Positions 12,001 to 24,447 of a DNA stretch of 64,000 nucleotides are shown here, piece after piece (the stretch's first letter is position 1; each line of letters opens with the position of its first letter). The notes beneath the pieces are model-generated. The model was not told the DNA's origin and made no database searches. It worked only from the letters and a program-made list of their open reading frames with translations. This DNA comes from Takakia lepidozioides (taxonomy: Eukaryota; Streptophyta; Takakiopsida; Takakiales; Takakiaceae): NCBI GenBank assembly GCA_030704615.1, contig CM060732.1, positions 10,910,001 through 10,974,000 on the forward strand. The letters are read 5' to 3'. A program made the position numbers and the translations under genes.

Positions 12001-14369
12001 ACTGGCCCGAGAGATCAGGCAGAGATAGGCAGAGATCATGCAACTAGCCTGTTTTCTTATAAAAGCTTACTACGGATGTAACGTTTTTCGATACCACTAC
12101 TGTCTTTTGTAGTACAAAAATCTAGAAGACGAGCCCATAGATGAAAGTGCTCCTCATGGGTGTGCAAAATTGTCTGAGCATAACGTACCGGAAGGTGCGT
12201 CTCGTGTGCCAGACCTCGCTAAGGATAGATGGTCTTGAGAGACTCTACTGTGCAGTTTGGCAGAAATGGCCTAATGCGGAAACGGCCAGTTATATAGATC
12301 ATCTTCTTTACGCAATTGGCAGTGATTATAAGCACAGGTTTTATATCACTGCGATTTGCAACTACACAGTACTTGTATCAGCTTTTGATATCAATGTCGA
12401 CAAATAGAGTCATGTGTGATACAATTTTTTCCATGTAAATGGATCCCTTGCTGCAGTCGACTGGAATCTACGGTGTGTTATGACGCCTGTTTGCGTGACG
12501 ACAATGCAATCTCACCATACACATGGCTTCCGCTCCAACAAATCTTCTGTCTGAAGTACAGGTCTATGCAACTTCCTGATAGTCCCCCAAGAAAGCCAGG
12601 CTGAGATGTGAATAGAAGGCCGGAACGACTTTGCAAGTAACATAGAGTCAAATTTGTGTAAGACCTTTGCTACGTGGCCAGACAAGACTCTTGCACATTC
12701 ACCTGTTGGGCTTCCGTAAGCTACCCACTGGCAGAGAGGTATCCTTGAGCAAAGAATGAGACCACTTTCTGAAAGAGTCAGTGCAAGTTACCACCTGCGA
12801 TACAGTGTAAAGCATTTGAGCTTTGTTTTCACTAGTCCCCTCTTTATTGATTCAGGTAGTGTGACCGCAAGCCATTACCAAATTTGCAGAAGTTGGCACT
12901 TTGTAATTTGCAGAGATTACACCACGAGCTAATATTGTGGGGATTGCTTACTCAAAACTTGTAGCACAAATTCCAATCACCCTTTCTAAGCAGAAATCTT
13001 TAGCCATCCAAAGGAAAAAGTATAGTAGTTTTTTCAGGCCACGTGAACACCAAGCTCAACATGTTGTGGCCTTTTTCTTTCAATGTTTTGGAAGGGAAAA
13101 ATTTTACCGCCCTCAGTCATAAATATCTTTGCACCGTACAATGGCCCCACTACAAGATTCCCACCATCAAGTCATCGTTGTAGCTCAGCCCTAGTACTAT
13201 CTTACGTGTCTGCCTCACTTCTCACAGCAAGCTTCTGGATAGTGGGGGCGAAGAACTCATCAAGAGTAGTCACTAACTTACGAGTAGGCTACTATGCCAT
13301 GTCGGGAGAAGACAACTGAGTGGAAGTGAAGGGGAAAGAGGGGGACTCAGGAGAGAGCCGGAAAATATTTGGCGAGCGACAGCACACCAGGCTTTCAGTG
13401 CTTATTCATTAAGATTGAGTCTACTGGCAGTTTGTTGCAATAGTCTCTTACAAAACTCAGAGGCGACAATCTAGAAAATTTGGAATTAGATCCTCAGTTA
13501 CCATAAAGTGATTGGTGCAACAGTTAGCTGTCGAAATAAAAAACATAGAAACAGAAACCTGTCTCCTTGCTATCTGTTCGAGGATGGAGTGTGCTATTAA
13601 GGACAATCGCCATAGAACACGACTTCCTGATGTTGTGTCAAGGGTAACTTCAACTTGCAGATAGATCAGTATGTATTGCCATCAGAAGTAAACCAATGTT
13701 GCCTGAGGAATTCAGAACAGAACAGACATTCCCCATCCAAGTACATGCTTCAAACACTGTAAATTGAAATTGACGTTAAAGGAGAACATCAAGCTTCCAA
13801 GCCCCAATGCTCCATTATCACCAGTGCACGGTTAGGACAGAATGCATCCCACATAACACTTGTGATCCGATATAAAACATGCTTTCTGGGAGTAAGAATG
13901 CACCATCAAGACCACACAAGACTCGAAACAATGTACAAGAACTAAGCATTGAGCAAGGCCAGCAGCCCCCGAGATTGGCAGCTCTGCCTTTTATTGTGTT
14001 GATGACGGTCACATATTGATATGATCAACCCTTTGTCAAAGAATGATTGTGCCATTCAAATGGCTACAAAGAACATAATAATCTACAACTGCTGCTGTCT
14101 GTGTATCGTCATAGGTATATGTCGTCAAGGACCTCTAAGAGTATAACATGTACAAGGAAAACTGTGCAGTGAGGTATGTACACTCTTCCACCATAAAAAC
14201 TGCTAGAAATCTGTGTTCTTCCGGTAACTTCGAAGCCCTGCAGAGTGCCGCTATTGGAGAGTCACTTGGTTCTACAATGCCCAATTGCACCAGGGATTAC
14301 TCTCTTGCGAGCCGATGTCCGTCTGTGTCTAACAATCCCTCGCTCCGAGAGACCCTCAGCAAGAAACAT
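9067..14369. other. Long spacer without a recognised gene
   Basis: About 5.3 kb between the third G-gamma exon and the EXORDIUM-like gene. It holds only short ORFs, such as 88 codons at 12141-12407 on the plus strand, none matching a family I know. A TA-rich run near 10711-10722 could be a TATA-like tract. A good donor (ACAG/GTAAGC) near 11491 follows a short open stretch ending in VPVTTEGYR, but I could not tie it to a gene. The missing G-gamma exon and 3' UTR should lie here if the gene is intact. Confidence 0.4.
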
Positions 14370-15395
14370 TTAGGAGGGAGGCGAACAAGCAAGGGTCGAC
14401 GGATCCCAAAGGGCAGGCAACAAGTACTTGCTACCGTTGCTGCCCGCTGCGTTGTAACTCGCACCAGTGATTGCGTCCTGCAACAGTTTTCCGGGGTATC
14501 CTGGGTATGCTCCAATGCCATAGATTCCGGTGCAGGCTGTGGCCGCCTCCAATGGAGCTGCAGCATCACCCTGGTAGTACCCATTATTGAATGGATCGGT
14601 CGCAGTGCCCGCAAGCATGCTTCCGACGTTGATCACCATCCCGTCCATACCCACATCCCCATTGGGAGGAATCAGAGCTTTGGCTCCCTTTGGCCCATAC
14701 TGAGGGAGGGCGAACGGCCAAGCGCACTGTCCAGGGCACTGTGTGGCTGAGTTTCCAACCCAGGCGAAAGGTAATTTATGTCCCTGCGTTGAAGGTGATG
14801 GAGTCGTGAAGAAATGGGACGCACAGGTGTTCATGCAGAAGCCATCCACATAGACATCATCTGCAGTAAGCACAAGGTAGATTGCCTTCGTATCCGTGGG
14901 GAACGTAGCCAGAGACTTCACGACCAAAGCTTCAATGTCGGTCGACTTGAGATTCTTCCCCAAAGAGTAAGCGCCGTCGGAGATCTCCGAGCCCATCTGG
15001 ACTGCTGTCGCCACGCCAGCATTGGACGCATCCTTGTAGTGTGAGGTCTTTGACCACCAGTTGCTCACTGAGGGCCCGTTCGAGGCCGAATCTTGGAAAG
15101 AAGCCAGAAGGTTATGGACGACGGACTTCTGAGCGGGACTAAAGGTTCCATACCAGATAACATAGACCTGGAGACTTGAAATGCCAGAAAGAAGGGGACC
15201 GTTATGGTAGGGCAGTATGAGAGGATTGTTCACCAGGGTCGAGAGCTTCCGGGTCGGGCCCGTGTTCTGGGGTGTTTGCGATTCCAGAATGGAAAAGAGG
15301 GGGGAGGGCCGGGCATCAGCAATAAGGACTATGCACATCAGCAAGGAAAGAACAGCAACTGAAGTCCCAACTTTGTGCGCTAGAGTGGAACCCAT
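14370..15395 (-). CDS. EXO: EXORDIUM-like (PHI-1 family) secreted protein
   Basis: Single-exon gene for a 341-residue member of the phosphate-induced/EXORDIUM family, apoplastic proteins linked in angiosperms to brassinosteroid- and carbon-dependent growth. Residues 1 to about 27 form a signal peptide (MGSTLAHKVG, then a hydrophobic core ending near DARP). Family blocks follow: NPLILPYHNGPLLSG, VYVIWYGTFSPAQK, a Trp-rich SNWWSKT, VLTADDVYVDGFC, CAWPFALPQYGP and the C-terminal GSNGSKYLLPALWDPST. The frame stays open 34 codons upstream. I chose the internal Met at 15395 because it begins a classic signal peptide and the upstream residues do not resemble the family. An acceptor-like TTGCAG lies just 5' of this Met on the minus strand, so a 5'-UTR intron is possible. 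Confidence 0.9.
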   Translation of the reverse strand: MGSTLAHKVGTSVAVLSLLMCIVLIADARPSPLFSILESQTPQNTGPTRKLSTLVNNPLILPYHNGPLLSGISSLQVYVIWYGTFSPAQKSVVHNLLASFQDSASNGPSVSNWWSKTSHYKDASNAGVATAVQMGSEISDGAYSLGKNLKSTDIEALVVKSLATFPTDTKAIYLVLTADDVYVDGFCMNTCASHFFTTPSPSTQGHKLPFAWVGNSATQCPGQCAWPFALPQYGPKGAKALIPPNGDVGMDGMVINVGSMLAGTATDPFNNGYYQGDAAAPLEAATACTGIYGIGAYPGYPGKLLQDAITGASYNAAGSNGSKYLLPALWDPSTLACSPPS

Positions 15396-16629
15396 TTCAC
15401 AGATCTGCAAGCAAATGCAGAGACAAGACCGGGGTAGAGTTGTGATCTGGCGAGTGACCAATAATCTCTCTTGCTCTGCAGACTGGGTCTTGCTCAAAGA
15501 ACCTGCTTTTGGGCAGGGAAGTACCTACAAATGGCAAAAGTGCGTCATAAAGGACAATGCGGGAGCAGAAACACGCCTGCAATGGCAAAATGTGTGCCGG
15601 GAAGATGTGAGATGAGATTCCCCTACAATAACAGTACTGAGACAAACGCACCACTCAAGCAGGACATGCACAAGGTGGGTGTGAAGGAAGAAGGGGGGGC
15701 TGAGAATGAGAGAGAAAAGTATGACTTAGAGCTGTGGTCCGACTTAAGAAGTAGGGAGTGGTAGAAGGGTTATAAAGAGGACAGTGGGATGGTAACCGAG
15801 GAAGAAAGGGTGGTAAGAAAGAAGAGAGGTGGAGGCAGGGCAGGACATGGGCAGCGCCAGCGCAGCAGAAACAATGAGGGGCTGCCAGGTCTGAGGCTTG
15901 CCGTTGACGGCCAGCTGCGCACCATGGCAGTTTCTCTACAGGCCAGCTGCGAGCCCTCCGTTGCCCCTTCTTTCGGAGTCTCAAGATCTGAGGGACAAGA
16001 GCCTGTTGCTCCCCATCAGACCTTTGGTCTCCACACTCTTCTGTTTTTCTTTGTGTTCTCTTTTGTTCTAAACACGCCATCATTGTTGCAACTTTCCGTC
16101 GGTATTCACAAAAGTGTCGTAACATAAGACAGACTGGGTGGATGTCCAATTCTTCTATCATTGCGTATAACTGTTTTCTCTCTTTTCTTTTCGGCTCCAA
16201 ACAAAGCTTCTCTACATTTGTCGCCGTCCAACTGCTCGGAAACATTGCAAAGCCCACAGAAGCCTTCATTAACCCATAAATGCAAACTGTACAAAATCTG
16301 AGCCCTTTATTTGAAACTAAACTCTTTCCTACTACCTATATAGCCGCGAAGCACCAAAGCTCACTAGGGAGGGATGAGAATATAATACAGCACACAACAA
16401 GTAGTAGGAATTGAGCCCAGAATCATCTGGGTGGCATATTGCTTCGGCAGGAGTCAACATTGTTTCAAATCCTGGGTTGGACAAGGGAACAGTAGTACAC
16501 CAACCCACCACGCAAGCATAGCACAGAGGAGAAGGTAGGGTTTGAGCCTCAAAGAGCTAAACCAACACAGCTTCCAATAGTCTGGGGTGAGTGTCTCCTG
16601 TTATGCTTCATGGCTTATATGAAAGGGGG
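15396..16629. other. Upstream region of the EXORDIUM-like gene
   Basis: Should contain the promoter and 5' UTR of the minus-strand EXORDIUM-like gene. A TATAAA-like word lies near 15768-15775. A 204-codon minus-strand frame (15655-16269) overlaps it but has no family resemblance. Nothing else recognised. Confidence 0.35.
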
Positions 16630-16633
16630 TTAA

Positions 16634-17854
16634 CCCTTAAGTGGTATATCGACCCATTTGGGTCCGTCAGGTTTACTAAACTGGCCATTACTCCCTCTGG
16701 TTAAGACTGATTAGCCCTAGCACAAGGGCTCATTTGAAAGATAAAAACTTTTTCCTTCAAATGGCATTGGCCAATTGGCCAATGCCCCAAAGGGTTGCCA
16801 GGTGGAGCCCGCCAAGTGGGGCACACGCAGCTTTTTGGAGGGGATTTGGCCCCCCTAACCTGCCCAGGTTGCAGACGTGGCAACCACGGCCAGGTTAGGG
16901 TGAACATAGGATACCCCATGAAGCTGGGGGCGGCACATTTCCACAAACCCCTTGAATGCTGGGCGGGTGAAATGATGGCCCTACAGGTCTGGGCATTCCC
17001 AGGCCTGGGCCCTAGCCTAAATCGACGGCGATGGCAGCTCTGGCCAACACCAGGCTGGAGGGAGTGCAGCCGCGATGGCGGCAGAGCTCGCGGCTCGAGA
17101 AAACTCCCATGAGGAGTGGGTCAAACCTAGGGCGGGGGTTTGATAGGGTTGAGGGTGGAGTGGGCCCCCATGAAAGCAGGGCCGGGTAGCCAGAGGCGCT
17201 CCCAAACCCCGTGGCCTTCTGGGCTATGGCTCCAAATATCCTAGGCCTGCAGGCTATAACCTAGGTGTGCCATTTGAAGTCTTGGGCAGGGAACCTAAAG
17301 ATGCGATGACGTTGACTGATTGGATCCAAAGTTTTTTGGGGATCTCATATGGATGCTCACAACACTTCAACCGGAGGGATTAGGAATTGAACGGCTGAAT
17401 TTGGTTGTATAATTATAGGAAGAGAGATTTTGGCCTGCCCAAAGAAAATGGCATATTTTGACCCCCCAATTTGTCACTACAAAGGAGCCCACTTGAGAAA
17501 ATTTCAGAAAAAAACGAAAATTTCTGAGGATGTGTGTTATCAGGTATGGAACAACATTCTTGAGACTCTCAAAAAAGGAGAAACTAAAACTGCCCAAATA
17601 CGAGAAAAAAACAGTTATTTTTGGTACCTATTTCTTAGCGAAGAGTTTTTTTGTCTCCACTCTACACTTTATTATCTTCCGATCTGGCGGTTGGAATTTG
17701 ATGAAACTTTTTGTGGCAGGAGGTGGGGTAGGTGGGAGGTAATTCCAACGGTCAGTTTTACAGGGGCACAAAGATTCTCCAGATAAAAATGTTTTTGTGG
17801 GCCAGGGTCATGTTTTTCCACGAGAGGGTGAAAATGAGTCTGGGCAATTAAGGG
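16634..17854. mobile_element. Non-autonomous piggyBac-like element with TTAA target duplication
   Basis: TTAA at 16630-16633 and again at 17855-17858 bracket 1,221 bp whose ends are inverted copies. The left end reads CCCTTAAGTGG and the right end, reverse-complemented, CCCTTAATTGC. A second matched block, GACCCATTT versus GACTCATTT, follows a few bases inside each end. TTAA duplication with CCC...GGG termini is the hallmark of piggyBac-type transposons, and the left subterminal GACCCATTTGGGTC palindrome is reminiscent of such elements. The inside has no transposase: the longest frame (118 codons, 17430-17786) is not recognisable. I infer a non-autonomous derivative. A chance TTAA pair is the alternative. 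Confidence 0.55.
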
Positions 17855-17858
17855 TTAA

Positions 17859-20800
17859 TGCCCCCCCCCCCCTCTCCGTTAGTACAGGGCCTGGATTGTG
17901 AGCTCTAAAAAGAAAGATCAAGTAAAAGTGATGTTGTTAGCAACGGAGGTCTAGTGATCAAATTGCCCTTGTATTTTTTTGCTTCAATCCTGTCCGGCTA
18001 GGTTACCAAGGCAGTCAAGCTTGGGGCAGTTGCCTGCACCTTCCTCATATTTCTTACTAAGTGGGTATTGGAACAGCTTCGAAATCCAACAGTGGCTGGA
18101 TTTGTGAGTGGAAGTTGCTCCGTTTAGAAAAAAGAACATATTTGTTAGCATCCAAATTCTCATAAACACCCATTTTGTGTTGCTCAAAGACAAAAGGGTT
18201 CTTAAAACTTGAAAGCCAAATTGCAGCGCGTATGGTTGTTGTGGGATTTTGCTTCTGCAATCGGGAATGTCAGGCTGCCGGTCAGCACCGGGAAAACACA
18301 ATCCTTTTTTTTTTTTTTTTTTTACGTAGACTGTAGAGGGCCCATTGTCAATTTGGGTATTTCCTGAAAAAAAGGCCGCTATTCACGTCATCGCTGAACA
18401 GCAGAGTGCCTCTGCGGCGTTTGAAGCTCAGCTTGCTCAACGTGGATGCTGGAGGAGCCATGGATCCCACCTGCACGATCTCCTTCCAATCTTGTGTGCA
18501 GCTTTGCCTTCAATACATGCTTTTCATCAGTCAGCACACAAGCAACACCCAAGTGGGGGCCCCCCTCCATCCCCATTCATCCAGGAGCTCCTTCCACACC
18601 CTGCAATGTAGGGCCTACCATCTCCATCTTCATTTAATTCATCTAGATCCACTCCCCCCGACCCAACACCCACAACGATCCACAAGGCACTCATAAGTTC
18701 ATTCATGCAACATCCGCATCATCCCACTTCACCACCCTTGGGCCCCACACGGAAGTTACTGTGTCATCATCTTCGCAAAATCCAGCAACCCACATTCCCT
18801 TCAATCCAGAGTGAGGATCCACCGACTCTCCCAGCTTGCAAGCTTCTGATCTCAAGCCATAAAGCCTAGTGCAGTCCTAGCAAGTTCCAATCCCACTGGC
18901 TTCGATTCCTGGGGAAGCATGAGGACAACGACCACCGCTGGACGAGATCGAGCTGCACACACAGCAGCAGCGAAAGGAGAGTGATGACTCTCTCAATCAT
19001 CAACCCCCAGAATCAATCATCTGCAGCCTTGGTATACAGCTCACTCTGCAGGTGAGCCCAGGCTTGACCGGCCTTAAACTCTAGATTAGCTATGGTGGAT
19101 CTGCAGTTTGGGAGAGAGATGATCAGCCCCAAGAGCAGCCATCTTCAACCACCGCCCGAGACTGAGTGAAGGCTCTCCACCTGTTCCGTTTCCACTCACT
19201 CCACCAACTTCTCTTTCCCCACCTCAGGGAGAAAACGGAAACCAAAAACCCTAAAAGCAAATATCATCATCCACATCCATCCGGCCGCCATGCACGCCAT
19301 CATTGCCGCCCTTTACTGCTTGGACCTTCCCGGCGGCGCCAATTTTCCCGGCGACGCGTGCGACGGGATATTCCTCTTCGGACAACTCCCCGGAATCACG
19401 GTCGCCGGTAACTTCCCGCCGTAAATCCCGAGCGCAGTTTACCGGTACCGACCCGACGGCCGCCGACGGAATCTCGCAGCACCGAAAGAATGTAGAAGAA
19501 TGATGCGGGGATTATATCATCTTATTGGATGCAATATGCCCCTCATCGACGATAATCTCTGCCTCATCCCCCTCAGATATGGATGACGGGTGTGCAGGAT
19601 GGATGCGAATATGGGATTTATCCACACATCGGCGGTCAACGGTCTTTATTTAAAAGTAGCGTGCAATAGAGGGTAAGGGCCCATGTGGGCGGCGCCAATA
19701 ATTCATTACTTGAGGGTCACATTCGCACGACTCGCATTTACTCTACCGTCGGGGTAGTCAGCAAGTTGGAGTCAAGTATGTACCCTGCTCTCATTTTCAC
19801 AATATCCACTCCCTCTGCTATATTTATATGTTTTTTCTATTTAGAATTTGCCACCCTTTTGATTTTTTATTTGTGGTCCACTAAAGTTAGAGTGTGACTG
19901 GACGAGATGGATGAGGAGGCGGTGAAATTATGGCCTACGTCATCCGTTCACTTATGTGACCGAAGTGGAGCTGTCATCCATGAACTTATGATGGTAATTG
20001 AATGGAGCTGAGGCATCGATGAAGTCCATTTTACCAGTCATCCTCCATCAATGAGCTAACGGATGAACTATCTCTCCTATAGATGAAAGTTCACTGTACA
20101 CGACATGGGTAAGTCAAGTTGGGAAGTCAAACGGTCCACTTTCCAACAAAACCCACCTAACAAGTTGATGGCTGAAACCCTCATCTTATGGATGAAAGTG
20201 CGTTGAGAAGAATGTAGCACATTACTGAAAATTTCAATGAAATCCTTGTCATTTTTCTTCTCACATTTCGGGATACTTAATTCTTACAACCGGACATGGG
20301 TTACACCTAACACAAGGTGCACACAAATGGATGCTTCTAAGACCCAGATTTCTGTAACAAGACACAGCCTTTCTGTAACAAGACACAGCCATCATGTCCT
20401 CTCTCACAAGTGCAAGACGGGATCAAACAGTTGAAACAATTGCGTGCGACCCTGTGTAGATTATAATCTTGTCGGCGACTAGTGATGCGCATGTCCAATG
20501 AATTCATCCTTCTCGTCTCTCTCCCTTCCTATGTGTACTACAAGAGTGTTGAGCGCTGGTTTCCATTTCTTTAATACAACTTACTAAGCAGTACCCTCAA
20601 CCAGGCTCTTGATTATCTAAACTGATTTTTTTAATTAAGGAAAGATTGACAAAAACAAAAAATACAAAAAATACAAACAAAACAAAATAGCCACATTCAT
20701 CACTGGATGAAAAGAACATTGGTAGTATTCCATCCACCATGAGTACATACAAATATAGTCTGACTTCCCGCAGGAGACAATGATGACGCCTCAGTCTGCT

Positions 20801-22217
20801 CTTCACGATGTCAGTCTGTCTGCAGTTTGAACCCACGACCACCCGGCGCCCGACCACCGTCTCCAAACCTAGCCTAAAAGCTTTAGCAGGTGACTCAGCG
20901 ATAATAGACCACGTGCACGATCTTGACACTTGTGCCCTAAAAAGCTGTCGCGGCAGGCACCGCGGCCTGTAACCCGTTGGATGTGACTGTGATGTGTCGC
21001 GCACAGGCGATCCCATAAAGTGCCGCGTGCAAATTCGATCGCCCACGAGTGTCACATCGAGCCGTGTGATCAGGGAGATCAATCGATGGCCAGAAGAGTC
21101 TCACCGCCTTGGGATTCGGGACGGATCAAACGGCCGAAAGAGGGCACCGCGTGCCTAGTCTTTCGGCCACACGTTTGTCGCTGGCAGATCCTTCCTTTGC
21201 CACGTAGTTGATTTTCTCACCGTCAGATCCTGCGTACAGAAGCCCCTTCGTAAAGATTCATCTAGAATAATAATATAATACAGTATAGTAGACCTAATTC
21301 TGATGGATGATGAAATTTGCGACTAAAGGATGGAAGCGAATCAGATGGATGAAAAGCCCCAGAGCAACCAACAAGGGATCTGTGTCCCGGGACAGAGAAC
21401 GGTTGACCGTTAGCCTCTGGCCTCTTTCTCTCCCCCTCTCCAGTCAGAGAGAAGAATGAAAACAAGGAACTGTAGAGAAATGAAATGAAATGATACTTTG
21501 GTCAGAGAGAAATGTACTCTTGCCGTTCCCTACGATACTAGAGAGAGAGTTAACAGCAGGATATTGCCAACGCCCTCTGTAGCATGTTTATGAGGCCGCC
21601 ATAATCACACCTCAACACTGGCCTAGAACAGCCCCAATTTCCAACGCTTTCAGAACCCACATTGTCATGAAGTTGACAGTTTCATCGTGTGATGAGATAC
21701 AAAGAAACGACCAACTTACAAAACCTGAATACAATGAGTAGACATGACTGCTACACAAAAGCCCTGAGCTCCAACAGTTTCGTGCAGCATGTCAAAGAGC
21801 TTCAGTACTCTGGTCAATCTCTGGAAAATCATCAGTCCCCACATGACAGACAAGCCTCTGGAATTGACTGAAATGGCAGATAGCTGGAGCATTAGGGCTG
21901 CATTAGCCTGAGGGTGTGACTCTGGTGGTTTGAATGGATCGTTCCCTCTATGAAGATTTTCTTCCAGGTCATAGAGAAAATCTTGATGAAGTGATTCCCG
22001 ATCCACAGCTTCCATCTGAATGCCAGGTCTGAAACTTCAATTCATTTGTCAAATCCCTGAGTTCACTGGGAAGAACTGAACCAAGTTCATGTCTGTCAGC
22101 TCCAGAGAGTAGCCACATGAGTTGCAAATACATGAGTGCAATTAATCATCCTGCTGTTAGTATGTGTCTACACCCTCGGTGTTCAGTTCTTTTCTGATTT
22201 ACGCATTCCTATGGCAG
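17859..22217. other. Spacer rich in low-complexity and short repeats, no recognised gene
   Basis: A C-run borders the TTAA element at 17861-17872. A run of about 20 T lies near 18304-18323. A 21-bp unit (TTTCTGTAACAAGACACAGCC) is duplicated head to tail at 20349-20390. A stretch near 20620-20960 on the minus strand ends in TTTG/TTTTTTG runs like a SINE tail, but its promoter boxes are poor. Short GAAAT repeats near 21481 resemble those near 26585. The transit-peptide exon of the ABCD gene would be expected near the right end; I could not find it. Confidence 0.35.
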
Positions 22218-24447
22218 CAGTCAGGTTGTCCAAATGTATGGAGAATTGCACGTCGCTTCATGCAAGTGGCAGCACCCTATTGGAGATCTGAAGAGAAAGG
22301 GAAGGCATGGTTGCACTTAGCAGCGGTGATTCTTCTCACAGTGGCCACAACTGTCATAAGTGTGGGCTTCAGTTTTCAGCAAAGATATTTCTACAATGCC
22401 CTTGCCAGTGAGTGAGAATCATGCCTTTTGCCTCATGACCCATATCACTGGGCTTTTGGAAATCAACGCATAATGTGAAATCCACCACAGACAATTTCTA
22501 ATGTCCAACTCCGGGTAGATAACTGGCATTGCATCCATGTGGCACATTTGAACAGTGCTTCATGCATGCATATATTAATGACATATGATGATGGCTCTAG
22601 GTAAGAACTAGGTGGAGTTTGGAAGGCAGCTGTTGTATTACCTGGGTGCCCTTCTGGGTGGGATTCCAGTAAGTTTAACAATAACTTTCTTTCACTCTAA
22701 GCAGAATGCTTTTCCAGCTATGAGAGAAATCCTTGTAAAATGAAGCTGCACAGAGTACCACACACACACACAGGTGAGAGAGTCGCCAGGCAAGGTCTCC
22801 TTCCAGTCACGAAGCCTTGTTTTTTTCAAAGGGAAAACAGTGCTCTAATCTGAATGTGGTTTCTATCCCTAGGTCCTGTCCGGCAAAGTAGTGCATGTCT
22901 TACTTCATCAGGATAAGCTTTTTGTGAAGATGAATGTGGGTCTGATTGCAGGTATTTGTGCTCCGTGATTACTGCCAGGATTCACTTGCACTGCGATGGA
23001 GGGGCTGGATGACAAATTATTATATTGATCGCTATTTCGAAAATCAGACATTCTATAACATACAATCTCAGTCACTGATTGACAACCCTGACCAACGAAT
23101 AGTTGATGACCTTGACTCCTTTGCTGGCACCACGCTGGGCATTGCTTTGGCTATATTCAATTCGATTGTAGACTTTGCTTCCTTCAGCAGCATTCTCTAT
23201 GGGATTTATCCGCCCTTGTTCCTGGTACTGATCCTTTACTCCCTTTTGGGAACCATCATCAGCGTAGCTCTGGGCAAGGTATGTCACTCCCATTTTCCTC
23301 TCCAATGTCCTTCTGTCTAGTGTAATCCTGCAGGTTCCACTCCTAATCCAGCGATCTTAACTACTCTCCTTTCCCTCTCACTCTCTCTCTTCCTACATCT
23401 TTAATATTACCTTCTTTTCTTCTCTCTCTCTCATGATTTTTTCCTTTTCTCTCGTTTTGACATACATGCAAGGAGATTTGTAGTGAATTGTAGGTAGTGC
23501 TCCCAGATTTAAAACTATATTCATCGGCAGCTGTACCTGATTACCGGAGTGAAATGCATTCTGGTGAAGCAGGATCTTGTAGGCCTGAGTTTCATGCAAG
23601 AGAAGACAGAGGCTGACTTCCGATATGGATTGGTACGTGTCCGTGAAAACGCAGAGTCCATTGCATTCTATGGGGGAGAAAGCACTGAAATAAAACTTCT
23701 CCTCCAACGTTTCAAGCAGTTGTTTGACAACTACACTGTACGAGCCCTCTTTCCACGGTACTCGCCCATTTCACATGACTAGGTTCAGCCTAACACACTT
23801 CACCAATGCTTTACTAGAAGAAGAACATCATCTGTAGGGTAAAGCAAAGCTTTTACCACAATACTTTAAAGTTTGAAGATCAACTTGTACAGCTTTCCCT
23901 CATCTCCCTGCATGGATTTCTCTATCGGATTGTTGGAAACCCACACTGCATCACAAGACAAGTGTTCTCACTTCCGTACATAACTGGCTGAAGCTCTGCC
24001 TCTTCAGTGCTTAGGACCTTTTGACACATTGTTTTTGGTTTGTTTGTAGGTCTCATCTGCTCCTGTTGACGTACTAAGTCTCTCTATGAGCTTTCCCCGG
24101 ACGTTATACAGCACCATTCCATTTCTTCTCTCTAACACCCATGCACACCCGACACGTAAAGATCGAATTAGGCATACGTACTTACGTGTCTGTGTTGTGT
24201 GATTGGAACGCGATGCAGGCGATACTCAAAGTCAACAGAAATCTGAACTTCTTCACAAGTGCATATCGCTGGACTATCCAGCTGTTGCCGGCTGCGGTCG
24301 TGGCACCTCTGTTTTTCAGAGGGAGCATTGAGTTTGGCATTATTAACCAGTCCTTCTCAGCATTTGATCACGTCTTAAGCGACCTCTCAATCATTATCTA
24401 CCAATTTCAGTGGATCAGCGGTTTTTTTGAAGTCGTTGAAAGACTGG
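22218..24447 (+). CDS. ABCD2: ABCD-type (plastid/peroxisome family) half-transporter, membrane-domain exons
   Basis: First five recognisable exons of a D-family ABC half-transporter, closest by eye to Arabidopsis ABCD2. Exons: about 22218-22411, about 22612-22668, 22952-23278, 23573-23737 and 24219-24447. The product includes FMQVAAPYWRSEEKGKAW, FVLRDYCQDSLALRWRGWMT, SLIDNPDQRIVDDLDSFAGT, the EAA-like block RYGLVRVRENAESIAFYGGE and the last membrane segments ending in VVERLG. The N-terminal targeting exon is not seen. The last exon ends in phase 1 (a lone G). The matching next exon is not downstream on this strand but on the opposite strand at 28662, so the gene is split by an inversion. The join between the first two exons is uncertain. 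Confidence 0.8.

Noticed and set aside
12141-12407. 88-codon plus-strand frame
   Set aside because: No known family, no splice or promoter support; length expected by chance in a 5-kb spacer.
15655-16269. 204-codon minus-strand frame upstream of the EXORDIUM-like gene
   Set aside because: No family resemblance, Pro/Ser/His-rich chance composition, and it lies where promoter and 5' UTR are expected.
20597-21082. 161-codon minus-strand frame and possible SINE with TTTG tail
   Set aside because: The frame has no recognisable domain. The B-box-like GGGTTCAAAC is present but no acceptable A box at the right distance, so I did not call a SINE.
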